Part shown: positions 18,061 to 27,306 of the stretch, piece after piece
How the letters are laid out: every line of letters begins with the position of its first letter
Position numbering within the stretch: the first letter of the stretch is position 1
Source of the DNA: Microcaldota archaeon
GTDB lineage: Archaea; Micrarchaeota; Micrarchaeia; Micrarchaeales; CABMGC01
Length of the DNA stretch: 50,581 bases
NCBI GenBank assembly: GCA_028867145.1
Contig: JAGWGX010000005.1
Location: 1 to 50,581, forward strand
Reading direction: 5' to 3'
The notes under the pieces: model-generated
The model's database searches: none
What the model saw: only the letters and a program-made list of their open reading frames with translations
Told to the model about the DNA's origin: nothing
Program-made: the position numbers and the translations under genes

Positions 18061-18680
18061 TGCGGAAGGGTGTAGTTTGCGACCAATTTGCCGCCAACTT
18101 GCGTTATTGCAGCGAATATTGAGTAGTTTGCCTTGCTTGCGGTGTAGTTGACTATCCAGACTCCATTGTAGGTGCTGGATGAAATCAGTATCGAGTTAAA
18201 GTAGTTTGCGTGCACACTCACGTTCTTGTAGCCGTATTTGCTTACGAACTTTTGAATAATTGGGATAGAGAGGTTGTAGGACCTTGCAATTGCGAGTGGG
18301 GCGGCTGCTAGTATGTAGCTCTTGTTTTGCTGCAATCCGTAGATTATGCAGTTGCTCGTGTAGTTGTTTTGCACCCTGTACACAAAGCCGTACTGAGGGT
18401 AGTCAAATGAGTATGCGACATATGATGGGCACGGGCTTGTAGCGTTGAATGCGACCGCGGTGAGAATGTGCCAGCTTCCCGGATAAACTGAGGGAGTGAC
18501 ATTTGTCACATTGACAAGAGTGTTTGGATTTGTGTTCTTTAGGTAATTCACAACAAGGGTGACAGCCTGGGGCTGGCTAACCTGAGGCCCGAACTTTACG
18601 TTCTGAATTGCAAAATACCCGACCGCAATTAGCGCGATAACGATTATCGCGGCAACTATTACCCTTGAAAGTAGATTCAT
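18057..18680 (-). CDS. Single-pass membrane-anchored extracellular protein
   Basis: N-terminal hydrophobic helix, many N-x-S/T sequons. Confidence 0.65.
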   Translation of the reverse strand: MNLLSRVIVAAIIVIALIAVGYFAIQNVKFGPQVSQPQAVTLVVNYLKNTNPNTLVNVTNVTPSVYPGSWHILTAVAFNATSPCPSYVAYSFDYPQYGFVYRVQNNYTSNCIIYGLQQNKSYILAAAPLAIARSYNLSIPIIQKFVSKYGYKNVSVHANYFNSILISSSTYNGVWIVNYTASKANYSIFAAITQVGGKLVANYTLPH

Positions 18681-18750
18681 ACAATTACCAGTTTACGATA
18701 TAAACATTTAAAAGATTGATAGCCCACAGGAGGACTAAAGAAATAGTGCC

Positions 18751-18933
18751 TCAGCCAGAGAACACGGATGGAAATGAAAGTACAAGTTTTGCTGTGAATA
18801 TGGTCATGTCGCCTGTCCTTAAAGTCTTTAAATTGGTTATCTTCATCCTTTGATTCCCGGGATACTTCAAGAAGGTCACTTTCGGGCCTTTATTATAATC
18901 CCTTAGATCCGAATTTATTTTAAATTTTGGCAT
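18751..18933 (-). CDS. Short hypothetical ORF, 60 aa
   Basis: ORF track only. Confidence 0.3.
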   Translation of the reverse strand: MPKFKINSDLRDYNKGPKVTFLKYPGNQRMKITNLKTLRTGDMTIFTAKLVLSFPSVFSG

Positions 18934-18951
18934 TTCCTAACACCTTGGTTC

Positions 18952-19233
18952 TCAAGATTCGCTCTGATATGCCTGCCTGAGTACACTCAATCTATTTGTC
19001 AGCAGGCTTAAAATACCTTTCCAAGAAATAAGCGGAGAGTACATTTCAAGGTTGGTTATGGTATGCGCCAAAACATGCTCGTTTAGACGACCTGTTTTTT
19101 CGTCTATCCCTTTTCCGGTTTCGTACGCCAAGATTAAAGCGTATTTGTTGCCTCCTAGTTCCTGCGCAAGCAATTTTTTAATCTCACCGAATAGTTTATC
19201 TCCTTTTTCAATATCAATAGTACTGGCAGACAC
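18952..19233 (-). CDS. Hypothetical protein, 93 aa
   Basis: ORF track; coherent soluble composition. Confidence 0.5.
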   Translation of the reverse strand: MSASTIDIEKGDKLFGEIKKLLAQELGGNKYALILAYETGKGIDEKTGRLNEHVLAHTITNLEMYSPLISWKGILSLLTNRLSVLRQAYQSES

Positions 19234-19286
19234 AGAAATGATAACAATTTTCGATTATAAAAACCCTGCGAAATCTTTCACATTTT

Positions 19287-20480
19287 TTATCTATCATTTC
19301 TATTAGTCTTTGGGCTTTCTACAACTTTGGAGGCCTTCAAAGAGCGCTCTAGCACCTTGTCTATTTTCATCTCCTTAAGCAGCCTCTCCACCTTTTCGCG
19401 GCTCGCATTTATCACGGTGTTTGTTGTGCTAATCGAGCAGACATCCTTGTAGGGCTCAACAGAGAGATCGTAAGTGCCGATCTCCCTTGCAACCTTTATT
19501 ATTTCAAGCTTGTCAAGGCCTATTAGCGGCCTAAGTATTGGAAGCTCGACTCCTTGCTGCGATGCGGCAAGGTTCGCCATGGTCTGCGAGGCGACCTGCC
19601 CCAGGCTCTCGCCCGTCACTATTGCTCCTGCTCCCTCCTTCTTTGCGATTACCTCTGATGCGCGAAACAGCAGCGCCTTTAGCAGAACCGGCTCGAACTT
19701 GTTGTCGATCTTTGAGAGCGCAAGCTGGAAGATGTGTGCTGGCATGTAGTACACCTTGTATCTTGGATAGTACCTTGAAAGCTGATCGAGTATCTTTGGG
19801 ATCTTTGATTTCTCGGCCATCTCGTTCTTTGGATAGCCGTGAAGGTGAAGGTAGATCGGAGTTGCACCCCGCCTCATCGCATACCACGCCGCAACTGGGG
19901 AGTCAATGCCCCCGGAGAGCATAACGACCGCCTTTCCGGAGCTTCCCACAGGAAGGCCGTGGATTGCCTCCGACTTTCCAAATGACAAAAATGCCTTCTC
20001 CTTGTAGACCTTCACAAAGATCTTGTTGTTTTTCTCGTTGATGTCAGGCTCAAGCTTCAGCTTTGCGGCTGCCTTTACAATTTTCTCGATTATTTGCTTT
20101 GAGGTGAACTTGTGGCCCTTATAGGCCCGGCTTGAATCAATCCTGATGTTTAGGGTCCCTTCTTTTTTCATCTCCTTGAGTATAGACTCAGCGAGCTTTA
20201 TTATTGCGGGAAGCGTCGCATAGGTAGAGTAGGAGATTGAGTAGTTGCTAATCCCTATCACATGAGCAAGCTGCTCCATCATCTTCTTTGCCCTCGCCTC
20301 GCTTTTTATCGGGATTAGCAGCTTGTCGTACTCCTCCACCATCTCTCCCTTCTTTAGGCCTAGCTGCATGGCTATGTTTCGCTTGATTAGGTCGATGTAC
20401 GACCTTCGGTTGTCACCCCTGAGCCAGAGCTCGCCGAAGTGGATAAGTATCGCCTTTTTGTAGGAGGGTTCTTTTCGCAT
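19287..20480 (-). CDS. thiI: tRNA 4-thiouridine/thiamine biosynthesis protein ThiI
   Basis: THUMP-like N-terminus and VVMLSGGIDSPVAAWYAMRRG PP-loop. Confidence 0.93.
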   Translation of the reverse strand: MRKEPSYKKAILIHFGELWLRGDNRRSYIDLIKRNIAMQLGLKKGEMVEEYDKLLIPIKSEARAKKMMEQLAHVIGISNYSISYSTYATLPAIIKLAESILKEMKKEGTLNIRIDSSRAYKGHKFTSKQIIEKIVKAAAKLKLEPDINEKNNKIFVKVYKEKAFLSFGKSEAIHGLPVGSSGKAVVMLSGGIDSPVAAWYAMRRGATPIYLHLHGYPKNEMAEKSKIPKILDQLSRYYPRYKVYYMPAHIFQLALSKIDNKFEPVLLKALLFRASEVIAKKEGAGAIVTGESLGQVASQTMANLAASQQGVELPILRPLIGLDKLEIIKVAREIGTYDLSVEPYKDVCSISTTNTVINASREKVERLLKEMKIDKVLERSLKASKVVESPKTNRNDR

Positions 20481-20484
20481 TTGC

Positions 20485-21129
20485 TCAGTCCAAATGAAGC
20501 GCGTAGGTGTTTCGGTAGAGCTTCTTCCCGTTCTTTAGCCCGTAGAGCTCGTAGGACATCGTAGGCTTTAGGCCGCGCTCGGACATGAAAGCCGCAGCGA
20601 GCTTCTTTGAGGAGATGAAGACGTTTATCCCGTTATTAACCGGGTCCACGCGGCTGAAGAACTCGTCGTTTGCCTCGAAGACCTTCTCAAGTTTCATTAG
20701 CATTTTTTGCACCCTCTCTGGGCTGCCGCGCAGCTGTATTATTCCCTCATAGTAGCTAGCCGCCCTCCTGTTGCACTTCGGGCAGAGTTGCTTTTGGTAG
20801 ATAAGCTTTATCTCCTGCCTTATTCCGTCGATGTGCTGCTCGGGCTTTGAAAGCTCGACAATCGCGGCGTCTCCCGTGCTGCTAATTAGCTTGACGTCCC
20901 ACTCCTTGAACCCCTTTTGCAAGAGGTCGCCAAGCAGCGCGTCGTCCCTTTCTATGAACTCGTTTCCAAATCTAAGCCTGTCGCACCTTTTGCAAATCGT
21001 GATCTTGAGCTCGGTTGGGATCTTTCTGCCGAGCTTTTCAATAGTGCAGATCTCGCAGAACTCGCCGAAGAATCTGATGTCGTCGCTTGACCTATTGCAC
21101 GTTGGACAGTGTCTTGCCACCTTGTTCAC
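20485..21129 (-). CDS. NMD3-like ribosome export/maturation protein
   Basis: HCPTCNRSSDDIRFFGEFCEICTIEK, CKRCDRLRFG, LCPKCNRRAASYYEGIIQLRG. Confidence 0.9.
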   Translation of the reverse strand: MNKVARHCPTCNRSSDDIRFFGEFCEICTIEKLGRKIPTELKITICKRCDRLRFGNEFIERDDALLGDLLQKGFKEWDVKLISSTGDAAIVELSKPEQHIDGIRQEIKLIYQKQLCPKCNRRAASYYEGIIQLRGSPERVQKMLMKLEKVFEANDEFFSRVDPVNNGINVFISSKKLAAAFMSERGLKPTMSYELYGLKNGKKLYRNTYALHLD

Positions 21130-22765
21130 CCTTTTCGTAGTGCCTGCTAACTATTGCGCCGTATGCAGGCCTTGTTATAAGTATTCCAAGTATTGCCCCC
21201 ATGATTGTCGACTCCGAGAATCCGATTACGGAAACCAGCGAAGTGGAGAAGAGCAGCGGAAGCATCGCAATTATGATGAGCGCCGCATCCACCCAGACTA
21301 TGTAAAACGCATTCTTTAGCCTTGACTTCACTCCGGACTCGTGGCCCTGTGTTAGGACCTCATCGGTTATGATTATCTGGGCATCGACTCCAGTTCCCAC
21401 CACCGCGATCATTCCCGCCACCGCCGCAAGGTCGATTGTCCCAAGAAGCCCGATCACTGATACGATTATGAAAAGCTCTGCGAGAACGGTGAGGATTATC
21501 GGAATCACGAGGAAAGGCTTTCTGTACCTTATCGCGATGACCGAAACCACCGCAACTATCGCAAGGAGCGCAGCAACGCCGCTAATTAGCAGGAACTTTG
21601 TACCAAGCGTTGCAGGTATCGTTGTAGGCGCACCCACTATCACCTTGACCGGAAGCGCACCGCCAGAGAGGATGCTTGCTATTGTCTTCGACTCCTGGGT
21701 CGCAAAGTTGATCTTGTTTGTAAGCGAGAGATTTGAGGGCGAGGCGCCCGAAATCACATATGAGGAACCGGAGGTCCCGTTTGTCACGCTAGGGTCGAGC
21801 CTTGGGGCGGAGAGGAGCCCGATTGCGGGCCATGTCTGAACAGCTGAGATTGTTGCAGTTGTCCCCGTGGAGATCTGCTCAAACTGAGGCGTCATGTTCT
21901 GGGGGGTCTTAAATGAGAGCGAGTAGTTTAGCTGCTGGAGCGCCGAGATGATGTTTGCCGGAGTGTTCTTTGCGAGCACCACCTTGCTATAGGTCTTGTT
22001 GTGGCTTGCAAAGTAAGGATACAGAAGGTTCCAGTTGCTAGAGTCGGCGCTTAGGAGTTGGAGCGGAATTGTTGTGTTGCCGTATGTGACCGCGCTTTGC
22101 ATAGTGGTTATCGCCTGAGATGAGGTGATCCCGCTAGAAGTGGCGCTTGACTGGTAAAGGGAGGAGTTCAGCAAAACTATTGTCCTAAGCGGCCTGTCAA
22201 GGAAGAGGTATAGCGGCTGGTAGCCCTGCCCGAAGACCACCTTCGAGAACCTGCTTGTGCCCTTTGGCGTGAGGTAAAATGTGACCGACCATGAGACGTT
22301 GCTTCCGGAGATTGAGGGAGGGACGGTGCCGATGCTCCCGCTAAGTATCGAGGTCCCGTTTAGCGCCTCCTTGTAATTGACGAGCCCCTGGAAGACTCCC
22401 TGGCTCTGGATTATGTTTATGGTTGAGTTGATCTCAGTTGGCGAGACGCTTGGGATCGTAACGTAAAGCGCCGAGCTTCCTATCCCCTCAACCGAAACCT
22501 GCTTTAGCCCGAATGTGGAGACTCGCTGCTGCATGATGCCAATTAGGTTGCTCATTTGATCGGGAGTAACGCTTTGCTCAAGCGTTATGGGTATCTGCGT
22601 GCCCCCGATGAACTCGATTCCGAAGTGGAGGAAATGCGGACCACCGTATGTGACGTCAAGCGCGCCAAGCGCCAGCACTATTAGTAGCAAAAAGAGGATT
22701 CTCCTGTCCGATACATAATCAAAAATTCCCATTTTCATCCACGATCGTGCTTTTTCTTGTACCAC
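21092..22765 (-). CDS. secD: Protein-export membrane protein SecD
   Basis: GIEFIGGTQIPI N-terminal motif, DLAAVAGMIAVVGTGVDAQIIITDE motif, multi-TM C-terminus. Confidence 0.93.
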   Translation of the reverse strand: MVQEKARSWMKMGIFDYVSDRRILFLLLIVLALGALDVTYGGPHFLHFGIEFIGGTQIPITLEQSVTPDQMSNLIGIMQQRVSTFGLKQVSVEGIGSSALYVTIPSVSPTEINSTINIIQSQGVFQGLVNYKEALNGTSILSGSIGTVPPSISGSNVSWSVTFYLTPKGTSRFSKVVFGQGYQPLYLFLDRPLRTIVLLNSSLYQSSATSSGITSSQAITTMQSAVTYGNTTIPLQLLSADSSNWNLLYPYFASHNKTYSKVVLAKNTPANIISALQQLNYSLSFKTPQNMTPQFEQISTGTTATISAVQTWPAIGLLSAPRLDPSVTNGTSGSSYVISGASPSNLSLTNKINFATQESKTIASILSGGALPVKVIVGAPTTIPATLGTKFLLISGVAALLAIVAVVSVIAIRYRKPFLVIPIILTVLAELFIIVSVIGLLGTIDLAAVAGMIAVVGTGVDAQIIITDEVLTQGHESGVKSRLKNAFYIVWVDAALIIIAMLPLLFSTSLVSVIGFSESTIMGAILGILITRPAYGAIVSRHYEKGEQGGKTLSNVQ

Positions 22766-23892
22766 AAGATTAGGGGAGCGTTTCCAAACCAGGTTGTTAT
22801 TATGTCACCGATTAGCCCAAAGAGGACCACTCCGGAGATCTGGTAGTATGTCGGAACGTATGCGACAAGCGAAACAACAAAGAGAACCGCGAACGATGCA
22901 ATCGCCGCAACTGTCATTGTAAGCCCCGTCTTCATCGCACTATAGGCCCTCTCCTCAGGCGTTCCCTCCCTTCTCTTTAGTATTCGCACCGCTGTTATCA
23001 TCTCGGTGTCAATTGCATATCCAATAAGCATCAAAAGCCCTCCAAGGCTTGCAAGCCCGAGAGGAATATTGAGCAGAACCATTGCGCCAAGCGCGATTAT
23101 TATGTCGTTTCCAGCCCCAAAGATTATCGCAAGCGATGGAACCCATGACCTAAAGATCACAAGGACTGCAATCGAGATCAAGACGAATGCTGCGATTAGT
23201 ATTCCCTGCACTTGGCTCAAGAAGAACCTGCTGAGCGTCGGGGTTATTTCCTGATAGGTGAAGCTTGAGAATGGAACTAGAGAGTGAAGGGTTGAGATCA
23301 CCTTTTGCTTGTAGACAAATGTAGAGTTTGTGTAGGCATTTTGCGCAACCACGGACATGTTGTTTTGGTCCGCTGGATTGTAGCTCATCGTGCCGATAAA
23401 CGGAGAAAGTGAGGCAAGCTCAAGCTTTAGCTGATTATTCATTCCAACAAGGGAGGCATTTACCCTCCTGTTTGCCGCTGAAAGCGAGGCTTGAAGCGAG
23501 GCGTTTGAGGGATTTTGAGTGTATGAATTTTGAAGCGTTGTCGCATTGAAGTTTGAGGAGGTGTAGTTTGACCTGAAGGCATAGAAGTTGAGCAGATAGG
23601 ACTGGGCATTAACGATGCTCTGGTTGTTAGAGATTGTCACTTGGACTGTTCCAGGGCTTTGAAAGACCGCTGGTGAGGTGACTTTGAGTGCGCTTGATAT
23701 TTGCGAAGCAAGGGTCGCCGTATTTACCTGCGAGCTTGTCTGCATGATGACGCTAATTCCCCCGCTAAGGGAGGTGTCAAGCGTGAGATGGGTGGACAAG
23801 ATGAGGCCTATCACCATCAGCGCCAAAGGCAGCGCTATGTAGTACCTCAGGTTCTTGCGTAGGAAGATGTTTGGTATCGTAAGCACTGGCAT
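22735..23892 (-). CDS. secF: Protein-export membrane protein SecF
   Basis: LDTSLSGGISVIMQ, LASLGGLLMLIGYAIDTEMITAVRILKRREG; overlaps secD. Confidence 0.93.
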   Translation of the reverse strand: MPVLTIPNIFLRKNLRYYIALPLALMVIGLILSTHLTLDTSLSGGISVIMQTSSQVNTATLASQISSALKVTSPAVFQSPGTVQVTISNNQSIVNAQSYLLNFYAFRSNYTSSNFNATTLQNSYTQNPSNASLQASLSAANRRVNASLVGMNNQLKLELASLSPFIGTMSYNPADQNNMSVVAQNAYTNSTFVYKQKVISTLHSLVPFSSFTYQEITPTLSRFFLSQVQGILIAAFVLISIAVLVIFRSWVPSLAIIFGAGNDIIIALGAMVLLNIPLGLASLGGLLMLIGYAIDTEMITAVRILKRREGTPEERAYSAMKTGLTMTVAAIASFAVLFVVSLVAYVPTYYQISGVVLFGLIGDIITTWFGNAPLILWYKKKHDRG

Positions 23893-23956
23893 CAGCTGTG
23901 AGTAAATAGTAGACTAACATGGCTCAAAAAAGTATTTAAAGGGGAGATAAACGTTG

Positions 23957-23987
23957 GGTGACCACATAATTGTAAATTGTGGTCACC
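23957..23987. repeat. Inverted repeat GGTGACCACA-N11-TGTGGTCACC between fic and secF
   Basis: Two perfect 10-bp arms (23957-23966, 23978-23987); a third copy of GGTGACCACA lies at 24935-24944. Confidence 0.85.
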
Positions 23988-23989
23988 TT

Positions 23990-24925
23990 CTATTTCAGCA
24001 TCTGTTTCAAGTTCTTGTATTCCTTCATTATGAGTTCAATCATCGGCCTTATGTCACCAGTAGCCTCGTAGATTTTTAAAGAGTCGTAGTAGGGAATGCG
24101 ATTTTTAAGCTCTATGTTAACCGGGGGCAGCTTGTGCTTGAGCAGTATGTTGTTTAGAATTAGCCTGCCTATTCTTCCATTTCCATCCTCAAAGGGATGT
24201 ATCATTTCAAATTGGTTGTGTAATATGGCAGCAAGAACCACGGGAGGATATTCTGATTTGTTTTTATCGTACCATTTAACCAACTTGTTCAAAAGAGAAA
24301 CTACCTCACTTGACTTCGCGCCCTGGTGAATTTTTAGGCCCGTGGCGCTAAACACCGCAACTTCAACCCCTTTTGATCTAAATTTACCTGCAAAGTCCTT
24401 TGAATTTTTGAATATGAGCCAATGCATCTTTTTCAACAGTTCCAAGGAGAAGTGTTCTCGGGTTTTTCGAATGTATGAAACAGCATCTGCAACGCCTCTA
24501 GTCTCAGATATCTCTTCCTTTGACTTGTTGGGCCATTTATCGTTCTGAAGTATATTCGCCACTTCCCTTTGAGTAACACTGGAACCTTCGATAGCATTTG
24601 TATTGTAGGTAAAGACCTCAACAAATTTTTCCCAGTCCTTTTCACTTAAATGAACTAGCTCAATTTTTCCCCTAGTTTGAAGAGTTTTTAGTTCCTCCAG
24701 CTCAAGGGCGGAAAGAGTGGTTTTATATGGGTCCTTTAGGGTTTTTGCCTGCGTTAGCTTTGCTTCGAGAACCGCCTCAGCATCCTTTATTTTCTGGGAT
24801 AAAACCTCTTTTGGGAGGTTTGTGCCAAGATACACTCTGGCCTTCTTCACTTGGTCGAGAAGCCTGTAAGTATGAGTAAGATAATATTTTTTCTTGTTAC
24901 CGACTATTCTCGTTTCAATGTACAC
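23990..24925 (-). CDS. Fic-domain protein (putative AMPylator)
   Basis: IHPFEDGNGRIGRL catalytic motif; TNAIEG matches the [ST]xxxE[GN] inhibitory motif; GTG start. Confidence 0.92.
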   Translation of the reverse strand: MYIETRIVGNKKKYYLTHTYRLLDQVKKARVYLGTNLPKEVLSQKIKDAEAVLEAKLTQAKTLKDPYKTTLSALELEELKTLQTRGKIELVHLSEKDWEKFVEVFTYNTNAIEGSSVTQREVANILQNDKWPNKSKEEISETRGVADAVSYIRKTREHFSLELLKKMHWLIFKNSKDFAGKFRSKGVEVAVFSATGLKIHQGAKSSEVVSLLNKLVKWYDKNKSEYPPVVLAAILHNQFEMIHPFEDGNGRIGRLILNNILLKHKLPPVNIELKNRIPYYDSLKIYEATGDIRPMIELIMKEYKNLKQMLK

Positions 24926-24934
24926 AATTGATTA

Positions 24935-24944
24935 GGTGACCACA
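24935..24944 (+). promoter_or_regulatory. GGTGACCACA copy between the fic TATA-like element and the fic start (candidate operator)
   Basis: Third copy of the repeat; adjacent ATTTAAATA on the fic upstream side. Confidence 0.6.
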
Positions 24945-24982
24945 TATTTAAATATTTATGCCTTGGGTGTCTACAATTAGCA

Positions 24983-25069
24983 TGCAGGGGTAGGGATTTG
25001 AACCCTAGCATCCACTAAAGGAAGCGGGCCCTGAACCCGTCGCATTTGACCAGACTCTGCCACCCCTGC
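24983..25069 (-). tRNA. tRNA-Leu (CAG)
   Basis: Acceptor GCAGGGG/CCCCTGC, long variable arm, loop TTCAGGG, T arm GGGTTCAAATCCC. Confidence 0.93.
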
Positions 25070-25103
25070 GCAGAGTATAATTGAAGGAAAAGGGTTATTT
25101 AGC

Positions 25104-25859
25104 TTACTCGTAGATGAGCGTCATCAGATCTTCAACTTTCTGCCTATCGAGCCCCATCCATGTCCCATCATTGGCGGGATCATAAAGCTCGCGCTTTACG
25201 TTAAAAAGGTTGTATAGCAGGGAGAACTCCTCCGGCTGAGTAAGCGGCTTCCACTTTTTCCTCTCGAGCTTTGAGATCATCTTGTTGAGCGCCGAAATCG
25301 AGACCGCCTCCCGCTCTTTTATCACCTTTTTGGAGCCTCCAGATTTGATCTTCTCCTTCGCATCCTGCTTTATAAAATCCCTAACAGCCTTGAGGACTGG
25401 CAGAAAAAGCTCCTTTCTCTCCTTGCCTGTGCTTGGAAGCGTGACCTTGCCAAGAAGGATTGCCCTCATCCTTGCAATGCCCAGCGCTGTTACTCCGGCA
25501 ACCTTATCCTCGGAGTTTGAAGTTGCAGAGTTTGCCTTCTGGATAAGGCGGGCCTCCGTGAACTCGAGCACCCTAAAGAACATGCTCATGGACTTGCTAT
25601 CCAGCTCCCTTTTGGCAGATGAGACAACATCTATAGAAAAGTCAAATATCTGAAGTATCCGGTGGAGAGGGTACGCTATTTGCGGGGAGTTGAACTGTGT
25701 TTCATCTATCAGCGCATTTTTTGTGTCCCTTAGGGCCGCAATTATTCTCTGCTTCTCCTCTGGGCCAATCATGAAGTCTACATGGACCGCCTTTTCATCA
25801 TTGGTGGGCTGTTGCTTTGCCTCACTTGGCCTCTTGAACTTGTCAAGCATTGTATCCAC
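25104..25859 (-). CDS. Hypothetical protein, 251 aa
   Basis: ORF track; long uninterrupted ORF. Confidence 0.7.
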   Translation of the reverse strand: MDTMLDKFKRPSEAKQQPTNDEKAVHVDFMIGPEEKQRIIAALRDTKNALIDETQFNSPQIAYPLHRILQIFDFSIDVVSSAKRELDSKSMSMFFRVLEFTEARLIQKANSATSNSEDKVAGVTALGIARMRAILLGKVTLPSTGKERKELFLPVLKAVRDFIKQDAKEKIKSGGSKKVIKEREAVSISALNKMISKLERKKWKPLTQPEEFSLLYNLFNVKRELYDPANDGTWMGLDRQKVEDLMTLIYE

Positions 25860-25951
25860 AGGATGTTTCGTTTTAGTTTTTAAAGAGTTTGCGTTGTTTT
25901 GTATAATTCCAAAAACGAAGATTTATAGGATTTTGAGTCCAAGCTATCCGC

Positions 25952-27298
25952 ATGGCGAAAATTGGACTTGCGGGAGCTACAGCAATTGGGCTTGGCGCAA
26001 TAATCGGAGCCGGAATATTCGTGCTCAGCGGGACTACCATAAACCTTGCGGGATCAGGGGCGCTTATTGCTTTCATCATAACGGGGATCGTGGCAATAAT
26101 ACTTGCACTTGAGATGGGAGAGCTCTCAAGCGAGATGCCAAAGGAGAGGGGCGCAACATACTCTTTCACCTACAATGCGTTTGGAAGCGAGCTGGGCTTC
26201 ATTGGGGGAATACTCCTCTACCTTGGATACACGGCAGCAGTCGCGACAATTGCGCTTGGATTCGGATCATACCTCTCATCCGCTATTGGAAATTCAAATC
26301 AGCTCTACACGTACGCATTTTCGATACTGCTCATACTTATCCTCACTTTCATAAATTACAGGGGCATAAAGAACACCGCAAAGACTGACCTGGTGCTTGT
26401 GGTGTTTAAGGTTGCGGTCCTTGCGCTCTTCATCGCATTTGCGGCACTCTATGGAACCTGGACGGTTCACCAGATAACAGGATTCATGACAAACGGAATA
26501 GGCGGAATCTTCTCCGCAAGCGTGATTGCGCTCTTTGCGTACGCGGGTTTCCAGGCAATTGCATCGCTAACTCCAGACCTTATTGGAGGCGGGAGGACTG
26601 CTGCAAAGGCGATAATTCTTTCAGTGATAATAAGCATGATACTCTACATCGGGGTCACCCTTTCACTGCTTGCACTTGTGCCAGGAAACGAGTTTGGTCT
26701 GGTCGCAAATCCGCTCAGCTACGCTCTGAACGCCGCATCAGCTCCGGAGTGGCTCTTCATACTAATTAGCATAGGTGCACTTGTCGCAACAACCTCTGCA
26801 ACCCTTTCCATGCTGGTCGGGGGCTCAAGGACCCTCTTCCAGATGTCGGTAGACGGGCTCCTTCCAAAGAGGTTCCTAAAAAAGAATGGCAGGGAGGCTC
26901 CGGTTAACTCAATACTTCTCACAGCGGTGCTTGGGATACTCTTCCTCTTCTCGGGAAACATTTACATAATCGCAGCGATAAGCAACTTCGGGATTCTCTT
27001 CAGCTATCTCCTGACGGGACTTGCGCTCATAAAGATAAGGAGGATTCGAAACCATTACAAGGAGAAGAAGGACATACTTGGAGAGAAGAGCATGGTGAAC
27101 TTCAAAGACGTATTTCAGATGCCGCTCTATCCGCACCTTCCAATCCTCTCGATAGTTGCAATACTCATCTTCTTCTACGCCTTCCCCAACGGCGTAATTA
27201 GCACGGGAATAATAGTGATGCTCGCAACAATGCTGATCTACTACGTAATGCGCGAGATTAAAAACAAGCAGGTCATAAAAGTGCGCTTCTTTGATTAG
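25952..27298 (+). CDS. APC-family amino acid permease
   Basis: GLGAIIGAGIFVLSGTTI, multi-TM, FAYAGFQAIASLTPDL. Confidence 0.93.
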   Translation: MAKIGLAGATAIGLGAIIGAGIFVLSGTTINLAGSGALIAFIITGIVAIILALEMGELSSEMPKERGATYSFTYNAFGSELGFIGGILLYLGYTAAVATIALGFGSYLSSAIGNSNQLYTYAFSILLILILTFINYRGIKNTAKTDLVLVVFKVAVLALFIAFAALYGTWTVHQITGFMTNGIGGIFSASVIALFAYAGFQAIASLTPDLIGGGRTAAKAIILSVIISMILYIGVTLSLLALVPGNEFGLVANPLSYALNAASAPEWLFILISIGALVATTSATLSMLVGGSRTLFQMSVDGLLPKRFLKKNGREAPVNSILLTAVLGILFLFSGNIYIIAAISNFGILFSYLLTGLALIKIRRIRNHYKEKKDILGEKSMVNFKDVFQMPLYPHLPILSIVAILIFFYAFPNGVISTGIIVMLATMLIYYVMREIKNKQVIKVRFFD

Positions 27299-27306
27299 TG
27301 ATCTTA

